A stretch of DNA of 64,000 nt from Pandoraea sputorum (lineage in GTDB: Bacteria; Pseudomonadota; Gammaproteobacteria; Burkholderiales; Burkholderiaceae), in contig NZ_CP010431.2 of NCBI RefSeq assembly GCF_000814845.2, positions 2,294,001 through 2,358,000 of the forward strand. Reading direction: 5' to 3'. The position numbers and the translations under genes are program-made. Below are positions 8,194-15,797 of the stretch, in pieces (within the stretch, counting starts at the first letter, position 1; each line of letters opens with the position of its first letter). A model generated the notes under the pieces. That model made no database searches and was not told the origin of the DNA. It saw only the letters and a list, made by a program, of their open reading frames with translations.

Positions 8194-9992
8194 TTGCCGA
8201 CGCTATTCAGGCGCTCAGAAGTGCGCTCCACCCGTGTCGTAATCTCGCCTCGGCATCGGCTCATCTGACGCGGGCGATGAACACCTTGCAAGATCGCCTG
8301 CAAGACTGTTCTCCAGGCTCGGCTGAACTCTCCAGAGCGATTGAGCGGGTCGAAGCTGCTTTCACCGGGAACGACGGTTGGCAACTCCTCAAACACTGCT
8401 TTGAACGCGACGTCGACCGTTCTACGTTCGTCAGGCGCCTCGTGCGCAATCACGTCTGCACGACACCGGTTGGCTTCGAACACGTTCGTCGCAAGATGTC
8501 GGAGGCGCAACTCGATGCGCTCGCCACGCAACTGAGTAGTGCGCTAAGACCGCATATTCGTGAGGAAATCGTCGATCGCTGGTCGCAAGCAGAAGACACC
8601 GGGGTCCATTTGACAGAAGGCGGATTCATCGCTGTCGGCATTCCGGGTACGGACCTTCGTCTCTCGCTGATGGACGCTGGATTTTCGCATCGAGGGTTGA
8701 ATCTGACGCAGGCGGAGGTTACCCGGTTGTTGCTCGCACGCCCTGACGGGATGCCGCCTGGCGCGACATTGCTGGACGCGATGCCCGCGCTCACGCAGGA
8801 CCACGCGCTGGTCTGCTTCCGTCTCATCGGCGCGGCGCTCGGGGCCGACGGTAGCTTGCTGCCCGGACTTGATCCGGCGGCAGTCCGAAGCGTCGCCGCC
8901 GCAGCACACGACGCCCTCTCGCCGCTCAGCGGAACGCTGGCAGAAAGAGAGCCGCTGGCGCGGTACTTCCATCGGGTGGGGGACGACCTTCGGGCTGGCC
9001 AATCGAGGCAAGCGATCGCGACGATTCGCGAGCAAACGTCGGCGCAGGAAGACCTGCCTTCCGACGACATCGCACGGGCGATGCTCGCGTCCGGTGAGGA
9101 TGTTCGCCGGGCGAATGGCCTGCGCGTCGGCATCGATCGCCACCGCGCGGCATTTCACTACGACCGGGCTGCGCAGCCGCGTCTGGCTGCGGAACAATAT
9201 CTGGCTGCCGCAAACGTCTTTGTTGCGGCCGGCGATCGCGTGATGGCCGCCGGAAACTACGCGAGTGCTGCGGAAAAACTATCGGCTTGCGAGACATTTA
9301 CCCCGATGGTGACTACGCTTGCCCACGCCATCGAGCTATACGGCGACGACTTCCAAGCGGTGAGCAAGTTAGGCGCGCGCTGCGCGGAGGTCTTCGCGGC
9401 GCGTGGGTTTCACGTCAGTGCCGCCATGGTCCATGAACTTGTCTTCACCCGTCTTGAAGTGCTCGAGCGTGATGCCCGCGTGAATGCTGCCGCCCTGAAG
9501 TCTCTGCTTGCGGATCATGTGGCGAAGGCGGAAGCGGCGTTCGCCGCAGTTGGCCTCTCCGCGCTCGACGAGAATGTTCCGTCCCTGATCCGGTCGGCCA
9601 TTGACGCGAGGCTGGACTGCTTCACGACGACGGAGGGACTTCAGGGCAATGGATACCGCATTCTGTTCGAAGACCACAGCGACATGATCTCGGCCGAGGA
9701 GTTCGACAAGAACGCGCCGACCGAGTGGGTACTGTTGCGCAGAGGCTTATCCACGGCATCTCATCACGTCTATGAACTGATGACCGGCGACACGCGGCAT
9801 TCGCTGATTTCGAGCAGGAGTCTTCATCCGTATCTGCAACGACCATTGATCGAATCGGATTTCGTCGATGGTGTCGATGCGCTCGACATGCTGACGGCTG
9901 CGACGCTCGGGGCAGGTTCCGGCAAAACTGAGACTGCGTCGCATCCGGACACTTACTCAATGACCGACTCGATCGAATCGACGAGACTATGA
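8190..9992 (+). CDS. Orphan alpha-helical protein of 600 residues, function unknown
   Basis: I do not recognise this protein. The ATG at 8190 has AAGGGG close ahead, so I prefer it to an upstream TTG at 8145. No signal peptide or membrane segment is visible. The protein looks mostly helical. Residues about 320-370 have a tetratricopeptide or SNAP-like rhythm (AAEQYLAAANVFVAAGDRV, then YASAAEKL). Near residues 524-560 a segment ending HPYLQRPLIESDF faintly recalls the last part of a U-box, without the rest of that domain. Codon use is more mixed than in the neighbours, with TTA and other AT-ending codons. It stands alone between core genes, so it may be acquired; a secreted effector or regulatory scaffold are both guesses. 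Confidence 0.7.
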   Translation: MIADAIQALRSALHPCRNLASASAHLTRAMNTLQDRLQDCSPGSAELSRAIERVEAAFTGNDGWQLLKHCFERDVDRSTFVRRLVRNHVCTTPVGFEHVRRKMSEAQLDALATQLSSALRPHIREEIVDRWSQAEDTGVHLTEGGFIAVGIPGTDLRLSLMDAGFSHRGLNLTQAEVTRLLLARPDGMPPGATLLDAMPALTQDHALVCFRLIGAALGADGSLLPGLDPAAVRSVAAAAHDALSPLSGTLAEREPLARYFHRVGDDLRAGQSRQAIATIREQTSAQEDLPSDDIARAMLASGEDVRRANGLRVGIDRHRAAFHYDRAAQPRLAAEQYLAAANVFVAAGDRVMAAGNYASAAEKLSACETFTPMVTTLAHAIELYGDDFQAVSKLGARCAEVFAARGFHVSAAMVHELVFTRLEVLERDARVNAAALKSLLADHVAKAEAAFAAVGLSALDENVPSLIRSAIDARLDCFTTTEGLQGNGYRILFEDHSDMISAEEFDKNAPTEWVLLRRGLSTASHHVYELMTGDTRHSLISSRSLHPYLQRPLIESDFVDGVDALDMLTAATLGAGSGKTETASHPDTYSMTDSIESTRL

Positions 9993-10064
9993 GCCGTTGA
10001 TGCCGCCACCCGTGCGGTCGTCCCTGAGTGATGCGAGCGCGGGCGCAATCGAGGCAAGCCTGCC

Positions 10065-10098
10065 AGCACCTGGCTCGGTGTTCCCGCTGCCAGGTGCT
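10065..10098. repeat. Perfect 10-base inverted repeat between convergent genes
   Basis: AGCACCTGGC at 10065-10074 pairs with GCCAGGTGCT at 10089-10098 over a 14-base loop. It lies between the stop of the orphan gene and the stop of the second cyanophycin synthetase. No T run follows on either strand, so it may be a Rho-assisted 3' end hairpin rather than a classical terminator. Confidence 0.5.
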
Positions 10099-10111
10099 CC
10101 GCGATAACGAC

Positions 10112-12691
10112 TTATCGCCCGCCAGCCTCTGTCACGCGCTGCGCGATGTGCGCCAGCGCTTCGTCCACCTGATCGATGAGGATCAGGCACAGGTCGCCCG
10201 GTTGCAGGCGGGCGAGGGCCGTGTCGATGGCGATGAACTCGCCGTTGATCTCGTCGACGTAGCTCGTGCGGCTTGCGTCAACCAGCCCTTCACGCAGCAG
10301 GCGGATCACTTCGCCGTCTTCACGGCCACGCTGGCACTGGTCCTGATACAGCAGCACGTCGTCGAACGCGCCACCCAGAATCTCCGTCTGACGGCGAATG
10401 TCTTCGTCGCGACGGTCTCCCGCGCCCGAAATCACCACCGAGCGACGGCGCGCGGGCATCGTCTCGATGGCCTGCGTGAGCGCGGCAATGGCGTCGGGGT
10501 TATGGCCGTAATCGGCAATCACCGTCGCGCCCTTGTAGTCGAACACGTTGAAGCGTCCCGGGGCCGTGCCAGCATCGTTCACGAAGGTCGCGAGACCGGC
10601 GCGAATCGTGGCCGGATCGATATGCAACGCCCATGCCGCACCGATGGCGGCCATCGCGTTCTCGACCTGGAAGCCGATTGCGCCGTTGCGCGTGAGCGGA
10701 ATCGCCGCCAGCGCGTAACGGGTTTCTTCGCTGCCGTGCGCCGTTACGATGTGAGCGCCGTCGACATAAACCACGCGCTTGCCCTTGGCGCGGTGCGTGG
10801 CGAGTACCGGATGGGTGGCGTCGGCCGTGAAGTAGGTCACGTCGCCCGGGCAGGCGTCTGCCATGCGCGCGACCATCGGGTCGGCGGCGTTGAGCACAGC
10901 CATGCCGCGCGGCGCGACGTTGCGCACGATCACGCTCTTGAGCACGGCGAGGTCCTCGACCGTGTTGATGTACGACAGGCCGAGGTGGTCGCCCATGCCG
11001 ATGTTGGTCACCACGGCGACGTCGCAACGGTCATAGGCAAGACCTTCACGCAGCAGGCCGCCACGCGCCGTTTCGAACACGGCAGCGTCGACGTCCGGGT
11101 GCATCAGCACGTTGCGCGCGCTGCGCGGGCCGCTGCAATCGCCGGTATCGATACGCTGGCCGCTGATGTAGATGCCGTCCGTGCCGGTCATACCGACACG
11201 CAGGCCTTGCTGGCCAATGAGGTGGGCAATCAGGCGAACGGTGGTCGTCTTGCCGTTCGTGCCGGAGACCGCCACGAGCGGAATGCGGCCGTCGTCGCCG
11301 TCTTCGAACATGGTCGAGACGATGGCTTCGCCGACGGCGCGCCCCTTGCCGTACGACGGCTGGAGGTGCATGCGCAGGCCGGGCGCGGCATTGACTTCTA
11401 CGATGCCGCCTGCCTGATCTTCGAACGGTTTGATGACGGTTTCGCACACGGCGTCGACGCCGGCGATGTCCAGACCGACCTGCTGTGCGGCCGCTACGGC
11501 GCGCGCGGCGATTTCGGGGTGGACGTCGTCCGTCACGTCGGTGGCGGTGCCGCCCGTCGACAGGTTGGCGTTGTTGCGCAGGACGATGCGCGCACCGGCA
11601 TCCGGCACGGAGTCTGCGTTCAGGCCCTGCTTGGCGAGCGTTGCCAGCGCAATGTCGTCGAAACGAATCTTGGTGAGCGACGTGGCGTGACCTTCGCCAC
11701 GGCGCGGGTCGGCGTTCACCGTTTCGACCAACTGACGCACGGTGTGCACGCCGTCACCGGTCACTTGCGGCGGATCGCGGCGGGCCGCGGCCACCAGCTT
11801 GTTGCCGATGACCAGCAGGCGGAAGTCGTGACCCGGAATGTAGCGCTCGATGATGACGTCGCGGCTAATGTCCTGCGCGGCTTCGAACGCCTTCTCGATT
11901 TCTTCGCGCGTACGCAGACGCACGGCCACACCCTTGCCCTGGTTACCGTCGCGCGGCTTGACCACCACCGGGGCGTCGATTTCCTGCACCAGCTTCCACG
12001 CGTCTTCGATATCGCGCACCGTGCCGCCCAGCGGCACCGGCACACCGGCGGCGTGCAGCAGCGTCTTGGTGAGATCCTTGTCCTGCGCAATCGACTCGGC
12101 CACGGCCGACGTGCGGTCGGTCTCGGCGGCCTGAATGCGGCGTTGCTTGCTGCCCCAGCCGAATTGCACCATCGACCCTTCGGTCAGACGGCGGTACGGA
12201 ATGCCACGGGCGACGGCGGCGTAGACGATAGAGCCGGTCGACGGGCCGAGGCGCACGTCTTCATCCAGATCGCGCAAGCGGTAAAGGGCGTCGGCCAGAT
12301 CGAACGGGCCGTCTTCGAGGGCGGCGTGAATCAGTTGCTGCGCCAGGTCGAAGGCAAGGCGTCCCACCGGCTCTTCGCTGTACTGCACCACCACCTGGAA
12401 CGTGCCCGGCTCGATGGTTTGCGTCGTCTGGCTGAAGGTCACGGGGCAACCGGCGGCGGCTTGCAGATGCAACGCCGTGGTCGCCAGTGCGTCGGCCAGC
12501 GAGACCGGGCGCTCTTCAGCGTCGGGTGTGAGCGCGGGCAGCTCGGGGAAGCGAGCGCGCAGTCGGGCCTCGAAACCGGCCAGATTGCCGATCGAGTATT
12601 CCAGATCGGTGCACGTCACAATCGCCTCAATGGCGGTGTGACGGCTCCAGAGGTTCGGCCCGCGCAATGCGCGGATGCGGGAGACTTCCAT
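10112..12691 (-). CDS. cphA: Cyanophycin synthetase paralogue (859 residues, canonical catalytic loops, N-domain site lost)
   Basis: Makes multi-L-arginyl-poly-L-aspartate. Domain order is N-domain (about 1-160), ATP-grasp domain that extends the aspartate backbone (VVVKPRDGNQGKGV, IVEVNAAPGLRMHL) and a Mur-ligase-like domain that adds arginine (P-loop SGTNGKTTT, APGRFNVF, DYGHNPDAI). The ATP-grasp loop reads NLSTGGTATDVTD and the Mur motif is DYGHN, both as in well studied CphA1. The N-domain lacks the HxxEH motif: the aligned positions are Asp67, Ala70 and Thr71. I start at the ATG at 12691 (MEVSRIRALRGPNLW), preceded by AGGGA; a GTG at 12715 is also possible. It is downstream of, and parallel to, the 877-residue paralogue, 174 bases away. 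Confidence 0.93.
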   Translation of the reverse strand: MEVSRIRALRGPNLWSRHTAIEAIVTCTDLEYSIGNLAGFEARLRARFPELPALTPDAEERPVSLADALATTALHLQAAAGCPVTFSQTTQTIEPGTFQVVVQYSEEPVGRLAFDLAQQLIHAALEDGPFDLADALYRLRDLDEDVRLGPSTGSIVYAAVARGIPYRRLTEGSMVQFGWGSKQRRIQAAETDRTSAVAESIAQDKDLTKTLLHAAGVPVPLGGTVRDIEDAWKLVQEIDAPVVVKPRDGNQGKGVAVRLRTREEIEKAFEAAQDISRDVIIERYIPGHDFRLLVIGNKLVAAARRDPPQVTGDGVHTVRQLVETVNADPRRGEGHATSLTKIRFDDIALATLAKQGLNADSVPDAGARIVLRNNANLSTGGTATDVTDDVHPEIAARAVAAAQQVGLDIAGVDAVCETVIKPFEDQAGGIVEVNAAPGLRMHLQPSYGKGRAVGEAIVSTMFEDGDDGRIPLVAVSGTNGKTTTVRLIAHLIGQQGLRVGMTGTDGIYISGQRIDTGDCSGPRSARNVLMHPDVDAAVFETARGGLLREGLAYDRCDVAVVTNIGMGDHLGLSYINTVEDLAVLKSVIVRNVAPRGMAVLNAADPMVARMADACPGDVTYFTADATHPVLATHRAKGKRVVYVDGAHIVTAHGSEETRYALAAIPLTRNGAIGFQVENAMAAIGAAWALHIDPATIRAGLATFVNDAGTAPGRFNVFDYKGATVIADYGHNPDAIAALTQAIETMPARRRSVVISGAGDRRDEDIRRQTEILGGAFDDVLLYQDQCQRGREDGEVIRLLREGLVDASRTSYVDEINGEFIAIDTALARLQPGDLCLILIDQVDEALAHIAQRVTEAGGR

Positions 12692-12865
12692 AAATTGCAA
12701 TCCCTGTCTGTCCACTTCGCGTCCCTGTATATCTCAATATGGCAGATGCGTGGCGAGAAAAACGACTGTGGCTAGGTATCTGGTGACTATCTACATATAG
12801 AGACGGCGGTGGCGGAGATGTCTGCCGACCGCCGCTCGTCATTCATCTTTCAGTGACTCATTGCC

Positions 12866-15499
12866 TCAGGCCGCCAGTGCGCGCATCGGCTGACCCATCC
12901 ACAAATGGACGAGATCGAGCATCGCGGCGGCACCGCCTTCGTCGGCCTGCAACACGAGCAGATCGCCGCTCGTGAGCTGGGCCAGCGCGGCCTCGGCGGC
13001 GGCACGGCGTTCGCCTGCGTCCGTCACCTGCACCTTGCGACCGGCGGCGTCGATGCCTGCACGCAGTTGAGCGCGTGACTCGGACGACTCGCGCTTGCGG
13101 GTAATGCTCAAGTCGTCGCACAGCACTATGCGCTCGAACGTCTGCGCCAGCAGCTTGCCTTCGGCCTGAAGGTCTTCGTCCATGCGATCTGCACCCGGGC
13201 CGTAGACCACGGAGCGGCGCTCGGCGGGCAGGGTGGCAAGGGCGGCAGCCAGTGCGGTGAGGGCCGGGGCGTTATGCGCGTCGTCGACGATCACCGTCGC
13301 GCCTTGCTTCTCGAACAACGTGAAGCGGCCCGGGGCATCGACCTGACCGACGTCGAACGTCGTCACGCCGGTGCGCAGAACATCCAGCCCCACACCCATC
13401 GACCACGCGGCGGCCACGGCGGCCAGCACGTTCTCGACCTGGAAGGCGACACGTCCTGCGTAGGTCAGCGGCATATTGGCCGTTGCACCGATGGCGGTTT
13501 CTTCTTCGCCCGTCGCGAGGATGACTTGACCATCGCGCACGAAAACGGCGCGCTTACCGGCGGCGCGGTGAGTCACGATGGCCGGGAGTTGCTCGTCCAG
13601 ACCGAAGAAGATCACGTCACCGTCGCACAACTCGGCCATTTCCACGACCAGGGGGTCGCGGGCATTGAGGACTGCCACGCCGTCGGGCAGCACGACGTCG
13701 ACTTGCGTACGCAGCACGCTGAACATGCGGTCGACGTCTTCGACGAAGTTGTGGCCCAGATGGTCCGGACGGTCGATGTTCGTGACGATGCCGACCTGGC
13801 AACGGTCGTAGGCAAGGCCCTCGGACAGAATGGCGGTGCTGTCGTTTTCGAAGACGGCGGCCGTCACGCTGGCGTTCATCAGCACGCGGTTCGCGGCGTC
13901 CCAGTTGGCGCGGTCGCCGCCTTGCACCAGACGCTTGTCGAGGAACAGGCCATCGCTGCATGCGAGACCCGTATGTTCGCCCGCCAGTTGCAGCAGGTGC
14001 GTGAGCAGGCGTGCCGTGACCGTCTTGCCGTTCGTGCCGGTAATGCCGACGACCGGAATCCGGCCTGCGTCGCCATCGGGGAACAGATGGTCGACGATGG
14101 CGCGGCCGACCGGACGCGGGGCGCCGTCGGCAGGTTTCAAGTGCATGAGCAGGCCGGGGCCGGCGTTGACTTCCACGATCGCGCCACGCTGTTCTGCGAG
14201 CGGACGCGAAATGTCTTCGGCGACCAGATCCACGCCGGCAATGTCCAGACCCACGATACGGGCGGCCAGCGACGCATGGGCGGCCACGCTCGGGTGCACG
14301 CGGTCGGTCACGTCGAAGGCGACGTTGCCGTTACGCTGGATCAGCACGTTTTTGCCTTCCGGCGGCACGGAATCGGCGTCGAAACCCTGGCGCTTCAATT
14401 CGAGGCGCGCCGACGAGTCGATGCGCACACGATTGAGCGGCTGGTCTTCAGCGCTGCCGCGACGCGGATCGCTGTTGATCTGGATCTCGATGAGTTCCGA
14501 GACGGTGTGCTTGCCATCGCCGGTCACGGAGGCCATTTCGCCCATCGCTGCGGCGACGACGCGACCGCCCACGACCAGCAGACGGTGTTCCAGACCCGTG
14601 ACGAAGCGCTCGACGATCACGCCGTTGCCTTCTTCAAGGGCCACACCGAACGCGGTCGTGACTTCTTCTCGCGTGGTGAGATTAATGAACACGCCACGGC
14701 CATGATTGCCGTCATACGGCTTGACGACCACGGGCAGGCCGATGTCCTCGGCGGCTTCCCAGGCGTCTTCCGCGCTGTCGACCAGACGGCCTTCCGGCAC
14801 GGGCACGCCGCACGATTCGAGCAGTTGCTTGGTCAGGTCTTTGTCGCGCGAAATGCTCTCGGCGATGGCCGGGGTGCGGTCGGTCTCGGCCGTCCAGATG
14901 CGACGGGCGGCAGCGCCGTAACCCAGTTGCACCAGATTGCCGTCGGACAGACGCAGATGGGGGATGTCGCGGTCGTCGGCGGCGTCGACAATGCACGCCG
15001 TGCTCGGGCCGAGGCAGTGTTTGTCGACCAGGCCGCGCAGTTCTTCGACGGCGGCTTCGACGTCGTATGGGCGGTCTTCGATGGCAGCCATGACCAGATC
15101 GCGGGCGGCAAACAGGGCGGCGCGGGTCACGTCCTCATGCCAGGCGCGCACGATCACCTTGTAGACGCCCGAAATCGGGGTCTCGCGTGCCTTGCCGAAG
15201 CCGCCGGGCATGCCGGCGAGGTTCTGAAGTTCGAGCGTGACGTGCTCGAGGATGTGGCCGGGCCACGTGCCTTCGCGAAGACGCTGAAGGAAGCCGCCGC
15301 GCTCGCCGATGCTGCAACGGTGCTCAATGAGGGTCGGCAGCCATTCGGACAGCCGTTCGGGGAACCCCGGGATCTTGTTGGACGGGAACTCTTCCAATTC
15401 CCCGATATCGACCCATGCCTCAAGCACCGGCCGATATGTCCACATATTCGGTCCGCGCAGCGACAGGACATCGAAAATCTCAATGTCTTTCTTTTTCAT
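12866..15499 (-). CDS. cphA: Cyanophycin synthetase paralogue (877 residues, N-domain HxxEH kept, altered loops)
   Basis: Second cyanophycin synthetase of the locus. The N-domain has LRGPNMW near the start and GHILEH at residues 81-86 followed by LELQNLAG, the HxxEH segment that work on CphA1 links to primer-generating cleavage (from memory). The ATP-grasp core (VVVKPYDGNHGRGV, IVEVNAGPGLLMHL) and the Mur P-loop (TGTNGKTVT) are intact. Two usual motifs differ: the ATP-grasp loop reads RNGNVAFDVTD without the STGG residues, and the Mur-ligase motif is DDAHNAPAL instead of DYGHNP. Start MKKKDIEIFD at 15499, with a weak binding site. It is divergent from the ABC exporter gene. Confidence 0.93.
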   Translation of the reverse strand: MKKKDIEIFDVLSLRGPNMWTYRPVLEAWVDIGELEEFPSNKIPGFPERLSEWLPTLIEHRCSIGERGGFLQRLREGTWPGHILEHVTLELQNLAGMPGGFGKARETPISGVYKVIVRAWHEDVTRAALFAARDLVMAAIEDRPYDVEAAVEELRGLVDKHCLGPSTACIVDAADDRDIPHLRLSDGNLVQLGYGAAARRIWTAETDRTPAIAESISRDKDLTKQLLESCGVPVPEGRLVDSAEDAWEAAEDIGLPVVVKPYDGNHGRGVFINLTTREEVTTAFGVALEEGNGVIVERFVTGLEHRLLVVGGRVVAAAMGEMASVTGDGKHTVSELIEIQINSDPRRGSAEDQPLNRVRIDSSARLELKRQGFDADSVPPEGKNVLIQRNGNVAFDVTDRVHPSVAAHASLAARIVGLDIAGVDLVAEDISRPLAEQRGAIVEVNAGPGLLMHLKPADGAPRPVGRAIVDHLFPDGDAGRIPVVGITGTNGKTVTARLLTHLLQLAGEHTGLACSDGLFLDKRLVQGGDRANWDAANRVLMNASVTAAVFENDSTAILSEGLAYDRCQVGIVTNIDRPDHLGHNFVEDVDRMFSVLRTQVDVVLPDGVAVLNARDPLVVEMAELCDGDVIFFGLDEQLPAIVTHRAAGKRAVFVRDGQVILATGEEETAIGATANMPLTYAGRVAFQVENVLAAVAAAWSMGVGLDVLRTGVTTFDVGQVDAPGRFTLFEKQGATVIVDDAHNAPALTALAAALATLPAERRSVVYGPGADRMDEDLQAEGKLLAQTFERIVLCDDLSITRKRESSESRAQLRAGIDAAGRKVQVTDAGERRAAAEAALAQLTSGDLLVLQADEGGAAAMLDLVHLWMGQPMRALAA

Positions 15500-15797
15500 C
15501 TAAGGCTTTAATTCACGCGTCAGGGCTGGTACACAAAAGCCGGCAAGGCCGATTTCATGCGGCACAGCCGGTCGCGCTCTTTCAGTTAACTGGATGCTTA
15601 ACGCAAAAATTCCGTAAACGGTTGACACCCGCAACAATATTTCGATGTTGCACCGTGTCATGCGGGAACTCCGTGCCGCAAGAAGCGTCGCTGTGGTTAT
15701 ACTTGCGGCAATTTTGCGGACCTGACAGGGAAAGTCCGCGTCGATTCTTTACCGTTTGCCTCGATGTCCGCCCCTTGAGGACACGTCTGCCGCATCA
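15500..15797. promoter_or_regulatory. Divergent control region of the cyanophycin locus with two dyads
   Basis: Two symmetric elements lie between the synthetase and exporter genes. The first is nested: TGACAC at 15623-15628 with GTGTCA at 15655-15660, and inside it GCAACA at 15631-15636 with TGTTGC at 15646-15651, almost the same centre. The second is TGCCGCAAG at 15674-15682 with CTTGCGGCA at 15702-15710. The second spans TATACT at 15698-15703, a possible -10 element for the exporter gene on the plus strand. TTGACA at 15622-15627 is a possible -35 element. Protein binding is inferred. Confidence 0.55.

Noticed and set aside
9760..9870. U-box domain at the C-terminus of the orphan protein
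   Set aside because: Only the last HPxxxRPLxxxDF-like stretch resembles it. The first half and core residues are missing, so I do not assign the domain.
10028..15511. Two long plus-strand frames antisense to both cyanophycin synthetases
   Set aside because: Typical antisense open frames of high-GC genes. Both real proteins on the minus strand have complete catalytic motifs.
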